Translations under genes and position numbers: made by a program
Part shown: positions 1 to 7,232 of the stretch, in pieces
How positions within the stretch are numbered: the first letter of the stretch is position 1
How the letters are laid out: every line of letters starts with the position of its first letter
Assembly: GCA_002413345.1 (NCBI GenBank)
Contig: DHWU01000008.1
Coordinates: 1 to 12,992, forward strand
DNA length: 12,992 bases
From: Propionibacteriaceae bacterium UBA5174
GTDB lineage: Bacteria; Actinomycetota; Actinomycetes; Propionibacteriales; Propionibacteriaceae
Direction: 5' to 3'
The notes under the pieces: generated by a model
Database searches by the model: none
What the model was told of the DNA's origin: nothing
The model's input: only the letters and a program-made list of their open reading frames with translations

Positions 1-1261
1 AGTCGTTCCAAGTAGTCAGCAACACCATGTCGGCAGCAACGTCCTTGGTTCGGGTCTTGCCCACCCATTTGCCGACCTGACCAGTAATTGCCCGGTCCCA
101 GCTCGCCCGCAAGGTGCCAGTGTTGGCCGCCTCGCGATACTGCCCATCTTTTGGTCGGGAATCTTGCGTTGCGACCGCCTGCATCCACTTCAGCTTCTGC
201 GTCGCCGAACCCAAAGCAGCGGTGCTCTTCACCCTCTTTGCGATTGCATCCTGCGCAGCGATCGACTTCGGCTCACGGCATCCCCAAAAGCTAACCCCGA
301 CACTGATCGGTGCGTAGGCATTGATCATGGCCGCAGTCGGAAACACGAACACCGGATACATGTTGGCGGCGTACCCCGAACCATAAGCCGCCAGATTCGA
401 CAACACAGAGCGCCAATACGCCGCACCAGCAGCACTCTCCTGGTCTGCCACGAATGGCGAAATGACCACTTTGCCGTTGATCCGGTAGACCGAACTGCCC
501 GCAGTATCGATGAAGACCTTGAGGTTCTTCGCCATCCGCTTCGCCGTGGGCCCGCAGGAGTACTGACCATCAACGGTGCTGTTGTACTGGTTGGCATACG
601 ACCCACAGGCAGCCATCACGCTCACATCTGGCTGGAGCATGATTTTGAACCCAGTTTCCGAGGCGGCCTTGAGTAGCGCCATCTCCCGCGGTCCGTTGTC
701 CTGGTTTAGATCGTTCAAATTGAACAGATTCAGGGCAAAACCATCGATTCCAGCCGCCCTCGCCCGAGCAATCTCGACCTTCATTTCGTCGATCATCCAC
801 TGCGGAACCATCAACTGAGCATCGCCGATTGCACCGCTACCAGCCAACGCTGGGCTGGGAATGGTCATCGCGACGCTGGCCGTAGCCGCACTTGGATTAA
901 TCGTCGAAGACCGGTCGCGCTGCAAGCCACCGACGCTGAAGTGCTTGCCATATTCGCCAGTGGCCTTCAGATACTGATTCACATAGTCACTTGAAGGCGA
1001 GCCGTTGTCCAACGAGATCGCGCCCGGCGGCCAGTAGTGCGCAAAGACCAACTTCTTGTGAGTCGATGCGGCTGGCAACTTGAAGGCCAACCCATTTGAG
1101 TAAGCGGTGGATGCAGCCAACTCCACTGCCTCCGCCGGAGTTTCGGCAGCAGCCACTGGCGCCGCCGTTTGGCTAGCCTTCGGGATCACAGTGATCACCA
1201 AAGCCAGCCCCACCACCAGAAGCATTACTAATCTAAATGTCCACGAACGTATAACAGCCAT
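1..1261 (-). CDS. Secreted GH71-type endo-1,3-alpha-glucanase, 3' end missing
   Basis: I translated this open frame by hand. It starts at ATG 1261 and runs without a stop off the left edge (420 codons seen). Residues 1-38 form a signal peptide: basic Arg5/Arg10, a hydrophobic stretch at about 11-26, then Ala-rich residues, with no lipobox cysteine. The mature part has the look of glycoside hydrolase family 71 (mutanase, alpha-1,3-glucanase): FAHYWPP at 73-79 followed by ISLDN, an ARAAGIDGFALNLF strand at about 167-180, a QPDVS strand at about 210-214, and TTWND at the cut end, which matches the conserved WNDYxES region. Family members cut alpha-1,3-glucan of fungal walls or bacterial mutan, so an exported polymer-degrading enzyme is inferred. 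A strong Shine-Dalgarno, GGGGAGGGG at 1274-1266, lies 4 bases before the ATG and supports the start. It follows imuB on the same strand after a 194-base gap and is probably a separate unit. Family assignment is from memory of motifs. Confidence 0.8.
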   Translation of the reverse strand, partial: MAVIRSWTFRLVMLLVVGLALVITVIPKASQTAAPVAAAETPAEAVELAASTAYSNGLAFKLPAASTHKKLVFAHYWPPGAISLDNGSPSSDYVNQYLKATGEYGKHFSVGGLQRDRSSTINPSAATASVAMTIPSPALAGSGAIGDAQLMVPQWMIDEMKVEIARARAAGIDGFALNLFNLNDLNQDNGPREMALLKAASETGFKIMLQPDVSVMAACGSYANQYNSTVDGQYSCGPTAKRMAKNLKVFIDTAGSSVYRINGKVVISPFVADQESAAGAAYWRSVLSNLAAYGSGYAANMYPVFVFPTAAMINAYAPISVGVSFWGCREPKSIAAQDAIAKRVKSTAALGSATQKLKWMQAVATQDSRPKDGQYREAANTGTLRASWDRAITGQVGKWVGKTRTKDVAADMVLLTTWND

Positions 1262-1299
1262 CAGGCCCCTCCCCGACAGTTTTTCCCCCTAGCGCCGGG

Positions 1300-1327
1300 A
1301 GCCTAGCACCAATACTCGGGTCACAAA
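1300..1327 (-). promoter_or_regulatory. Possible promoter of the GH71 gene
   Basis: On the minus strand a TAGGCT hexamer (1305-1300) fits the actinobacterial -10 pattern TAnnnT. It lies 16 bases after a poor -35 match, TTTGTG (1327-1322). Transcription would begin near 1293 and leave a leader of about 30 bases holding the GGGGAGGGG ribosome site. The -35 match is weak, so this is tentative. The rest of the 1262-1455 gap shows no small gene and no convincing terminator for imuB. Confidence 0.3.
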
Positions 1328-1455
1328 CTGTCGAACATCGCAATGCTGCAACGTCCACGGAAATCGCAATAATCGACGTCTCAGCATTTGAATCAGGCTT
1401 CACTTCAGCGAAAGGCCCACGCCAACCAAACACAATCAGCCGAGTTAGCCCACCT

Positions 1456-3012
1456 TTAGTCGTAACGAGCCTCAGCCCACCAACCTTGCGCATTAGCGAA
1501 CAGCAACCAGGCGACACCAGTGCCGTCCACCACCTGACACCGGTTAGCCACCTTCTTCCGATCTTGATCCCAACCTCGCTCCGCCACCGGCCAAGGCCCA
1601 GCCCAACCGATCAGCGTGCGAATCCGTCCATCAATCTGCAGACCGGTGGGTGAATCGCTGAGCTGGCCGCGCGGATTAACCACCACTGGCAGCCCATTGG
1701 CGTTAACCAATTGCACCGGTAAGGACTCGGCGAACACTGTCGACGGCTGCGGACCAGGCACCCGGCCTGGCCAGGGACGGTCGGTCGGCAGCCCACTCAC
1801 CGAGCGATCCCCCCAAGCCACCAACACCTGCCGCTCAGCCAACCAACGACCACCACCGATTCGAGGAGTCACCACCCCGAGGTGCCCCAGCATCGCCTGC
1901 ACTCGCGACATCGCGTGATGCACCTTTTCATCTGGCCCCAGTCCGAACAGTCCCGGGACGTGATTGGCCAACTCAGCCACCGCGATTGGTTCAATTTCCA
2001 GGCTGACGACGCCTGAGGTGAGCTGCTTGCCAGCAGCAGCCTGCAACTGCCAACGGATCCGATCAAGCACTGAAGCGGCATCAAAGGTCGCCGGGCTCAA
2101 CCAGACCCGAGAACAGAATTCGTCACGCTCACCGGTAAACTCCAGGCGCACTTCAGTACAGACCAGCCCGGCAACAGTCAGACTGGCGATGAACCGTTCA
2201 ACTTCAGCCCGGGATGCGAACGCCACCTGATCCACCAGGGTAAGCACTGGTTCAAATTCAAGCCTTCTGGTCAATTCCGGCGGCGGCACCCTTGGGGATA
2301 TCTGCCGCGAATCCTTCCCGGCAGCCAGCGCCTGCAACCGAACTCCTTGCACTCCGAAGCGGTCCCGCACATCAGCAGTAGCCAGCGCAGCGAAGTCACC
2401 CAAAGTGCACACCCCAAGCCTGGGTAGCAACCCAGCCAATCCCGGATCACCCAATCGAGAGATCGGCAATGGGGCCAGAAAATCCGACGCTGCGCCAGCA
2501 GCCACCACCTGCACCGGATCTCCTTGGCGCGCCGCCTGAACTGCGGCGAACACCCCATCGGCGACCCCGGCCCGCCCCGAAGTAATACCAAGTTCAGCGA
2601 TCACTGTCTCCAGCAGGGTTTCGGCGGCCAGCTCTTCGTTGCCTAGATAACTAGCCAACCCCCGAGCGCGCACCACGCATAGCCCCGGACGGATCAACTG
2701 CACCCCCGGCGAAAGCTGCTCAACACACTCAACCACCGGCTCAAACTCCCGGGAGTCGCGGGCATCATCGGCCAACAGCACTTTCAGCTTTGGGCAGCGG
2801 GATTGCGCTTCTCGGCGCCGCTGTCCAACCCTGACCCCCTCGGCAACTGCTGCCGCCGAACAGGCCACCACCTGGTTAGCCAACACCATTGCTATTGGCA
2901 GACTCTGTTCACCACGACCAGGCCCACCGCCAGCAAGAACCCAGGCAGTAATCGGCCAACCCGGAAACCACAAGGCCAGACAGCGGCTATCGCCCGCCTC
3001 AAGACCACCCAT
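1456..3012 (-). CDS. imuB: ImuB, non-catalytic Y-family polymerase-like mutasome subunit
   Basis: The 518-residue protein has the Y-family fold without the active site. The N-terminus reads LALWFPGWP (about 12-20) where active polymerases have the first metal-binding aspartate. The usual SxDE motif is replaced by IRPGLCVV (about 107-114), with no acidic pair. The conserved RRREAQSRCP stretch is at 65-74. A DUF6504-like tail ends the protein, with WAGPWPVAERGW and a final WWAEARYD, as is usual in actinobacterial ImuB. In characterised systems ImuB links ImuA' and the error-prone polymerase DnaE2 to the sliding clamp during damage tolerance. I start it at ATG 3012-3010, one base after the imuA' stop, rather than at the longer open frame reaching 3099, because the shorter start fits the family N-terminus and gives tight coupling. 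No dnaE2 follows here; it may lie elsewhere, as it does in mycobacteria. Confidence 0.9.
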   Translation of the reverse strand: MGGLEAGDSRCLALWFPGWPITAWVLAGGGPGRGEQSLPIAMVLANQVVACSAAAVAEGVRVGQRRREAQSRCPKLKVLLADDARDSREFEPVVECVEQLSPGVQLIRPGLCVVRARGLASYLGNEELAAETLLETVIAELGITSGRAGVADGVFAAVQAARQGDPVQVVAAGAASDFLAPLPISRLGDPGLAGLLPRLGVCTLGDFAALATADVRDRFGVQGVRLQALAAGKDSRQISPRVPPPELTRRLEFEPVLTLVDQVAFASRAEVERFIASLTVAGLVCTEVRLEFTGERDEFCSRVWLSPATFDAASVLDRIRWQLQAAAGKQLTSGVVSLEIEPIAVAELANHVPGLFGLGPDEKVHHAMSRVQAMLGHLGVVTPRIGGGRWLAERQVLVAWGDRSVSGLPTDRPWPGRVPGPQPSTVFAESLPVQLVNANGLPVVVNPRGQLSDSPTGLQIDGRIRTLIGWAGPWPVAERGWDQDRKKVANRCQVVDGTGVAWLLFANAQGWWAEARYD

Positions 3013-3013
3013 G

Positions 3014-3694
3014 TCACCCAGCCACCCGAAGCCGCGGCACCACCGTCTGGATTGACTCGCCCAACCGTCCGTCCGAGCCCGGCAGGAGCAGTCGAACACT
3101 GCGCTGACCCGGAAGGCTGCGTGCGGTTACGCTCACCCGAACTTCCCGAGCACTCAAGCAGCCATGGCCAATGCCCAGCCCCTGCCATTTCGGCTCACTC
3201 ACCACTAGGCGCGCCTCAGCCCGAGGCCATTCTCCGACCACCAGCAGCGTCCCCCCGCGATCCCGCATCCTGGCGGCCAGCCTGGACGCATCAGCTTCAC
3301 GCACTCGCGTCGGCGGATGCACCGCCAGCACCGGCACCACCTCAGCTAACGCCGCAACGACAGCCAGCCACTGCTCCCCCGGCTCAGGCACCAGCACCAG
3401 CCGATCCAAGTTGACCCCAGCCAACTCGGCCGCTTCAGCCCCAAAATCTAAACACCCGACCACCCCACACCAATGCCCGGCCTGTGAAGGCTCAGCCAGC
3501 AAAGACAGCAGCAAGGCACCAGCGACATCCAGGCAATAGGCCGACCCTGACTTCAGCCCGCCACCGGGCAGCAAACCAGCCAGCGGTGCAGGCACCGGAA
3601 AATGTTGCTGCACCCGACTACCAGTAGGCGCCGCCGCCTGCGCACGCAACTTCTCAAGCAGTTCATCTCGAGACAGATCGGCGGCCAGATTCAC
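3014..3694 (-). CDS. imuA': ImuA'-type RecA-like mutasome protein
   Basis: This 226-residue protein has the layout of actinobacterial ImuA' (Rv3395c-like). LAGLLPGGGLKSGSAYCLDVAG at about 38-59 is followed by a hydrophobic strand, then GVVGCLDFGAEAAELAGVNLDRLVLVPEPG at about 77-106. The position that carries the RecA P-loop holds DVAGALLL, with no GxxxxGK[ST], so ATP binding of the RecA type is not expected. The role, known from family members, is to work with ImuB and DnaE2 in SOS mutagenesis. The start is GTG 3694-3692; an in-frame TGA two codons upstream (3700-3698) rules out a longer form. The predicted -10 element sits only six bases before the GTG, which points to leaderless translation. 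GAAGG directly before the GTG is too close to act as a normal ribosome site. It is followed after one base by imuB. Confidence 0.85.
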   Translation of the reverse strand: MNLAADLSRDELLEKLRAQAAAPTGSRVQQHFPVPAPLAGLLPGGGLKSGSAYCLDVAGALLLSLLAEPSQAGHWCGVVGCLDFGAEAAELAGVNLDRLVLVPEPGEQWLAVVAALAEVVPVLAVHPPTRVREADASRLAARMRDRGGTLLVVGEWPRAEARLVVSEPKWQGLGIGHGCLSAREVRVSVTARSLPGQRSVRLLLPGSDGRLGESIQTVVPRLRVAG

Positions 3695-3700
3695 CCTTCA

Positions 3701-3729
3701 ATGATCGAACACCTGTTCGATTCAGTCAA
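3701..3729 (-). promoter_or_regulatory. Predicted imuA' promoter with LexA box in the spacer
   Basis: On the minus strand TTGACT (3729-3724) is a good -35 and GATCAT (3706-3701) is a 4-of-6 match to the -10 consensus, separated by exactly 17 bases. Six bases separate the -10 from the GTG of imuA', so the transcript should begin at or next to the start codon. The LexA box fills most of the spacer and half of the -10. Confidence 0.6.
3705..3720. promoter_or_regulatory. LexA (SOS) box of imuA'-imuB
   Basis: TCGAACACCTGTTCGA is a perfect match to the actinobacterial LexA operator TCGAAC-N4-GTTCGA, with both half-sites intact. It lies 11 bases before the GTG of imuA' and overlaps the predicted spacer and -10. 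LexA bound here would block RNA polymerase until DNA damage. This agrees with the SOS control known for the imuA'-imuB cassette. Confidence 0.92.
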
Positions 3730-3746
3730 GTGACTTCAGGACTTAC

Positions 3747-4088
3747 TCACCACAGGAAAGAGATCGCTGCGATCAACACCGTGAGCGCGGCTGCAGCATG
3801 CTCCACAAGCACAGCTTTCTCGCCGCGCTTGGCTTTAGCGTTAGCGATTTCAGCAAAAGCCACCACGACCACCGCGAGCAACAGCTTCACCAGCACCTTG
3901 CCGTAGTTGAGGGTGGTCAGGAAGGTCAGATCCGCCAAGATCATCCCGATCACCAACTGGGAGCGCGCCGCCCAGGCCATCATGGTTACTCCCCAGGCGG
4001 CATTGAAGCGACTGGCCAACCAGCCGCCCAAAATCGCCACGGTCGCAGCTAGATGCACTACCCAGAAAGCGGTCAATACCATCGCCAT
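3747..4088 (-). CDS. Small four-helix membrane protein of unknown function
   Basis: The 113-residue product has four hydrophobic segments, at about 3-24, 34-56, 62-82 and 94-112, and little else. A basic loop, NAKAKRGEK, lies at about 83-91 between helices 3 and 4. ARSQLVIGMILADL followed by LNYGKVLVKLLLAV resembles a type of small integral membrane protein I have seen in other actinobacteria, but I know no function for it. I prefer ATG 4088-4086 (or ATG 4082) to the upstream frame reaching 4205, because the upstream part is Arg/Ser-rich, has no membrane character and runs through the riboswitch on the other strand. No clear Shine-Dalgarno precedes the start. A TACAGT hexamer (4101-4096), seven bases upstream, could be a -10 for a leaderless mRNA. 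The stop lies only 17 bases from the imuA' -35 element, so read-through into imuA' is possible. Confidence 0.7.
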   Translation of the reverse strand: MAMVLTAFWVVHLAATVAILGGWLASRFNAAWGVTMMAWAARSQLVIGMILADLTFLTTLNYGKVLVKLLLAVVVVAFAEIANAKAKRGEKAVLVEHAAAALTVLIAAISFLW

Positions 4089-4157
4089 GTCGCTGACTGT
4101 ACTTCGCTGCCCAGCTGCCGAAATCCAGCTGCCCAGCGACCGGGCGTCCGATTGGGA

Positions 4158-4163
4158 TACGGT
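4158..4163 (+). promoter_or_regulatory. Possible -10 element for the riboswitch transcript
   Basis: TACGGT fits the TAnnnT pattern and would start transcription near 4170, where the TPP aptamer begins. I see no good -35 about 17 bases upstream. The positional fit with the aptamer is the main support. Confidence 0.3.
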
Positions 4164-4169
4164 ATGCGA

Positions 4170-4246
4170 AACACGGGGTGCTGCCCGCCGGGCGGCTGAG
4201 ATCACACCCGTTGAACCTGTTCAGGTAATGCTGACGAAGGAATGTC
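4170..4246 (+). promoter_or_regulatory. TPP riboswitch (THI element)
   Basis: All the conserved blocks of the thiamine-pyrophosphate aptamer are present in order. GGGTG (4176-4180) pairs with CACCC (4205-4209) as P2. A P3 stem is formed by GCCCG (4183-4187) with the following CGGGC. The invariant CTGAGA motif, which binds the pyrimidine ring, is at 4196-4201. CCCGTTGAACCTG then CAGGTAATGC follow (ACCTG 4215-4219 pairs with CAGGT 4222-4226), and GACGAAGGAA closes it at 4233-4242. The thiamine-precursor importer starts two bases after the predicted end. There is no room for a separate terminator or antiterminator. GAAGGA at 4236-4241, part of the aptamer core, sits seven bases before the ATG and acts as its ribosome site. 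TPP binding should therefore hide the ribosome site and switch off translation. Confidence 0.93.
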
Positions 4247-4248
4247 TG

Positions 4249-5268
4249 ATGCGCTTGCGACGCCTATTCAAACCATTGCTGGCCACTTTCGTGGCGCTGG
4301 CTTTGCTCACCTCAGGTTGCACTGCGGTGACCGCCAACACCACCGGACGCACCAAGATCCGTTTCGCTTTGGATTGGACGCCCAATACCAACCACACCGG
4401 GTTGTACGTCGCACTGCAGCGCGGTTACTTCACCGCCGCCGGGCTGGACGTCGAGATCCTGCCCTACAACCAGGCGCTGCCAGATCAGTTGATCGATTCT
4501 GGCCAAGCCGAGTTCGGAATCAGTTTTCAGAGCAATGCCACCGTTGCCAAAGCCTCCGGCGCCAAGATCGTCTCGGTGCTGGCGGTGCTGCAACATTGGG
4601 CCAGTGCGATTGCAGTTAAGGCCGACAGCGGCATCACTCGCCCAGCCCAATTAGACGGCCGTACCTATGCCGGCTTCGGTGAACCAGCCGAGAAGCTGGA
4701 GTTGCAGCGAGTCATTCAGCATGACGGCGGCACCGGCGATTTCACCTCGGTCACTTTGGGCACCTCTGCCTATGAAGCGCTGTACAGCGGGGCAGCCGAC
4801 TTCACCGTCCCATTCGTGGCGTGGGAGGGGCTGGAAGCCAAGCGACGTGGTTACGATCTGCGCTATTTCAACTACACCGACTACGGCTTTCCAGATGTCT
4901 ATTCGGTGGTGGTGGATGCCAGCCCAGATTGGGTCGCGGCCAACCCGTCGGCTGCCAAGGCCTTCGTCCAAGCACTCCAACGCGGCTACACCGAAGCCGC
5001 CGCCGATCCGAGCGCTGCGGCCAACGACTTGATCGCTGCCAACCCAGGCAGCTTCACCGACGCCGAACTGGTGATCGAAAGCCAAAAGATGCTGGCCGAG
5101 AAATACCTAAAAGACGCCTCCGGAACGGTTGGACGTCAAGAGCTGACCCGCTGGAGTGAGTTTGGCAAGCTGCTTTTCGAAGCTGGCCTACTCGCCGGGG
5201 CCGATGGCAACAAGCTCAGCACCGAACCCGACTGGTCGCAGTACTTCACCAATGACTACCTCGGCTAA
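4249..5268 (+). CDS. thiY: Thiamine-precursor ABC transporter, substrate-binding lipoprotein (ThiY/NMT1-like)
   Basis: The 339-residue protein begins with a lipoprotein signal: basic residues at 2-8, a hydrophobic core at 9-20 and a TSGC lipobox with Cys24. It should be anchored outside the membrane. The mature domain opens with DWTPNTNHTGLYVA (42-55), the hallmark of NMT1/THI5-type pyrimidine-precursor binding proteins. It continues with GISFQSNATVAKASGAKIVSV and the usual two-lobe pattern. The likely ligand is hydroxymethylpyrimidine or a breakdown product such as formylaminopyrimidine; the sequence does not decide which. The start at ATG 4249 is fixed by the riboswitch just upstream and by GAAGGA seven bases before it. 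The open frame extends upstream to 3907, but that part is the riboswitch and the antisense of the membrane gene. It overlaps the permease gene by 17 bases. Confidence 0.9.
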   Translation: MRLRRLFKPLLATFVALALLTSGCTAVTANTTGRTKIRFALDWTPNTNHTGLYVALQRGYFTAAGLDVEILPYNQALPDQLIDSGQAEFGISFQSNATVAKASGAKIVSVLAVLQHWASAIAVKADSGITRPAQLDGRTYAGFGEPAEKLELQRVIQHDGGTGDFTSVTLGTSAYEALYSGAADFTVPFVAWEGLEAKRRGYDLRYFNYTDYGFPDVYSVVVDASPDWVAANPSAAKAFVQALQRGYTEAAADPSAAANDLIAANPGSFTDAELVIESQKMLAEKYLKDASGTVGRQELTRWSEFGKLLFEAGLLAGADGNKLSTEPDWSQYFTNDYLG

Positions 5269-6055
5269 TCAATCCCCCAACACCACCAAGAGCCACTGGT
5301 GGTGGCTGCCCTCGGCGATCACCGTGATCATTCTGATCGCGATCTGGGAAGCCGCGGTGTCCATCTTTGGGATCAGACCTTCGGTGCTGCCAGCCCCCAG
5401 CCGGGTATTCACCCAAGGCCTAGCGCATTTTCCCGATCTAGCCACGAACGCTTTGGCCACCTTGTCAGTAACTCTGATCGGCTTCGGCGCCTCGCTCTTA
5501 GTCAGTTGGACGATAGCGATCACCATCGACTTCCACCCTCGGTTACGACAAGCCGTGATGCCGCTATTGGTGGCTTCACAAACCATTCCGCTGGTGGTGA
5601 TCGCGCCGCTGATGATCTTGTGGTTCGGTTTTGGCCTGCTGCCCAAAGTGTTGCTGGTAATTCTGGTGACCTTCTTCCCCACTACCTTGGGGTTGATCGA
5701 AGGATTCGCCGCAACCCCTTCGACCAAGACCGATCTGCTGACCAGCCTGGATGCCACGGCTTGGCAGCAATTTCGGCTGCTGCGCCTACCTAGCGCAATG
5801 CCGTCGTTCTTCACTTCGCTGCGAATCTCGATCACCTACGCCGTAGTTGGCACGATCTTCGCTGAGTACGCCGGTTCGTCGTCAGGCTTGGGGGTCTACC
5901 TGGCCTTACAGCGCAACTCCTTCCGCACTGATCTGGTGTTGGCCGCGGTGATCATGATCGCGCTGCTCAGCTTGGCGCTATTCGGCTTGGCCGCACTGGC
6001 TCAGCGACTGATCGCACCCTGGACGTTGAAGCTTGATGATCGGCACCGACTATGA
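5252..6055 (+). CDS. thiX: Thiamine-precursor ABC transporter, permease (ThiX-like)
   Basis: The 267-residue protein is a binding-protein-dependent transport permease of the SsuC/TauC/ThiX type. A hydrophilic N-terminal tail (1-17) is followed by membrane helices at about 19-39, 67-92, 102-124, 132-150, 192-212 and 229-255. The cytoplasmic coupling loop (EAA-type motif) is at about 150-181, with LDATAWQQFRLLRLPSAMP, and is where the ATPase docks. I use ATG 5252. It lies inside the end of the lipoprotein gene in another frame, without a clear ribosome site, so translation is probably coupled. The stop overlaps the ATPase start as ATGA. The whole unit is expected to follow the upstream TPP riboswitch. 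Confidence 0.9.
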   Translation: MTTSANQSPNTTKSHWWWLPSAITVIILIAIWEAAVSIFGIRPSVLPAPSRVFTQGLAHFPDLATNALATLSVTLIGFGASLLVSWTIAITIDFHPRLRQAVMPLLVASQTIPLVVIAPLMILWFGFGLLPKVLLVILVTFFPTTLGLIEGFAATPSTKTDLLTSLDATAWQQFRLLRLPSAMPSFFTSLRISITYAVVGTIFAEYAGSSSGLGVYLALQRNSFRTDLVLAAVIMIALLSLALFGLAALAQRLIAPWTLKLDDRHRL

Positions 6056-6696
6056 CTGCCCTACTCAGCTTGCAACAACTGCAGCACCACTACCCAGGCG
6101 CGGCGCCAACCCTGGACTCGGTGAGTTTTGAAGTGTCGTCCGGGGAGATCGTGGCAGTGCTTGGGCCCAGCGGTTGCGGCAAAAGCACCTTGCTGCGAAT
6201 TTTGGCTGGCTTGGAGCCCTACTCAGGTCAGATCGTGCGCCACGGCGAGGTCAAGACTGCCTATCACCCACAAACTGATGAGCTGTTCAGTTGGCGAACG
6301 GTGATTGAGAATGCCGCCTTGGCCGCCGACATCGCCGGGCATGATCGAGGCCAGACCCGACGTCGGGCAGCAGATCTGCTGGATGAGTTTGGATTGGCCG
6401 GGTTCGGCGACCACTACCCCGACCAACTTTCCGGAGGTATGCGGCAACGGGCCGCACTGTTGCGCACAGTGTTGAGTGATCGCCAAGTATTTCTATTGGA
6501 TGAGCCGTTCAGTTCATTGGACGCCGAGCTTCGCGCCGACCTGAATCGTTGGCTTGGCCAAACCGCCCGGCGTCATGGCTGGACCATCCTGCTGGTCACC
6601 CACGATGTGAACGAGGCCCGCCAGCTGGCTGACCGAGTAATCACCTTGTCAGCACGCCCGGGACGAGTGCTCAACGACGAACCCACCGGCGACTGA
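6052..6696 (+). CDS. thiZ: Thiamine-precursor ABC transporter, ATPase (ThiZ-like)
   Basis: The 214-residue protein is a complete ABC ATPase. The Walker A motif GPSGCGKST is at 38-46, the Q-loop glutamine is Gln74, the signature LSGGMRQR is at 126-133, Walker B VFLLDEP is at 146-152, the D-loop SSLD follows, and the switch histidine is in THD at 183-185. It is short for the family (often about 240-260 residues), lacking a C-terminal extension, but no key residue is missing. It starts in the ATGA overlap with the permease gene and ends about 60 bases before a shared hairpin terminator. Alone it could be assigned to nitrate/sulfonate/taurine uptake. The TPP riboswitch and the ThiY-type partner settle it as thiamine-precursor uptake. 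Confidence 0.9.
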   Translation: MTALLSLQQLQHHYPGAAPTLDSVSFEVSSGEIVAVLGPSGCGKSTLLRILAGLEPYSGQIVRHGEVKTAYHPQTDELFSWRTVIENAALAADIAGHDRGQTRRRAADLLDEFGLAGFGDHYPDQLSGGMRQRAALLRTVLSDRQVFLLDEPFSSLDAELRADLNRWLGQTARRHGWTILLVTHDVNEARQLADRVITLSARPGRVLNDEPTGD

Positions 6697-6756
6697 TCTG
6701 CACCATCGTTGCCGACTGCATTCGAAAGGCTGACTCCGCGCACCTGATCATTGTTG

Positions 6757-6787
6757 TGTGCTGGTCGGTCAGTGACCGACCAGCACA
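6757..6787. terminator. Bidirectional hairpin terminator between converging units
   Basis: TGTGCTGGTCGGTC (6757-6770) and GACCGACCAGCACA (6774-6787) form a perfect 14-bp stem with a 3-base loop. There is no T-tract on either side, which is common for actinobacterial terminators. It stands 60 bases after the ATPase stop and contains the last codons and the stop of the DUF6912-type gene coming the other way, so it can end both transcripts. Confidence 0.75.
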
Positions 6788-7230
6788 GTCCACTCACCGG
6801 CGCCGTGCCACAGCAAGTCGGCACCGGCCAGCAGTTCGGTCACTGCCGGCTGCTCCCAGGCCACTGAAAGCGGCTGATCAGCTACTGCCGCGGCGGCCGC
6901 AACTACCAGTGCTTGACCCGGCTCGTCGGCGAAAATGCTAGCCACATCCCCATAGCGCAGCTCCGGCAGTTGCACCTCACCGAAATCGGGATCACCTGCT
7001 GGTACGCCAACCCCAGAAGCCACCACTACTAGCCGTCGACCGTGCTCGGCCAACGCCGCGATTGAGGCAACCAACATGGCGATCTGTTCGGCTTCTTCAT
7101 CGCCACCTTCTTCGAAGGCTGACTGCAGCCCGGCAGTCACCGCATACCCAACAACGCCAGCTGGCAGCACCCCGCTGGTGGCCCAGTCGCGCAGTTGGCC
7201 AGCGCTAACCGGCACAAACAACAAACCCAT
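6769..7230 (-). CDS. DUF6912-type actinobacterial protein, function unknown
   Basis: The 153-residue soluble protein begins MGLLFVPVSAGQLRDWATSGVLP and continues with an acidic stretch (FEEGGDEEAEQIAML, about 39-53) and then RRLVVVASGVG. This pattern matches the small actinobacterial family I know as DUF6912, which has no assigned function. There are no membrane segments and no catalytic motif that I can name. Ala/Val-rich strands (LVVAAAAAVADQ at about 108-119) suggest an alpha/beta fold. It starts at ATG 7230, two bases after the stop of the acyltransferase-like gene, with CGGAG five bases upstream, so it belongs to that operon as its last gene. Its final codons and TGA lie inside a hairpin terminator. 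The family name is recalled from sequence pattern only. Confidence 0.75.
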   Translation of the reverse strand: MGLLFVPVSAGQLRDWATSGVLPAGVVGYAVTAGLQSAFEEGGDEEAEQIAMLVASIAALAEHGRRLVVVASGVGVPAGDPDFGEVQLPELRYGDVASIFADEPGQALVVAAAAAVADQPLSVAWEQPAVTELLAGADLLWHGAGEWTVLVGH

Positions 7231-7232
7231 GA

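Noticed and set aside
1275..1332. 8-bp inverted repeat GACAGTTT (1275-1282) / AAACTGTC (1325-1332) before the GH71 gene
   Set aside because: The arms are 42 bases apart and short, which is within chance expectation. It could be an operator, but nothing else supports it.
1332..1337. TCGAAC, a LexA half-site upstream of the GH71 gene
   Set aside because: The second half-site is absent at the required 4-base spacing, so it is not an SOS box.
1233..1517. Minus-strand open frame of 94 codons in the imuB-GH71 gap
   Set aside because: It overlaps the end of imuB and the start of GH71 in another frame, is Gly/Arg-rich and has no supporting motif.
2803..3414. Plus-strand open frame of 203 codons, Pro/Ala/Arg-rich
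   Set aside because: It is antisense to imuB and imuA', of low complexity, with no ribosome site or family motif.
3907..4248. N-terminal extension of the thiY frame
   Set aside because: The extension crosses the TPP riboswitch and the opposite membrane gene. The lipoprotein signal and the ribosome site fix the start at 4249.
5269..5835. Minus-strand open frame of 188 codons
   Set aside because: It is antisense to the permease gene and shows no membrane or domain pattern of its own.
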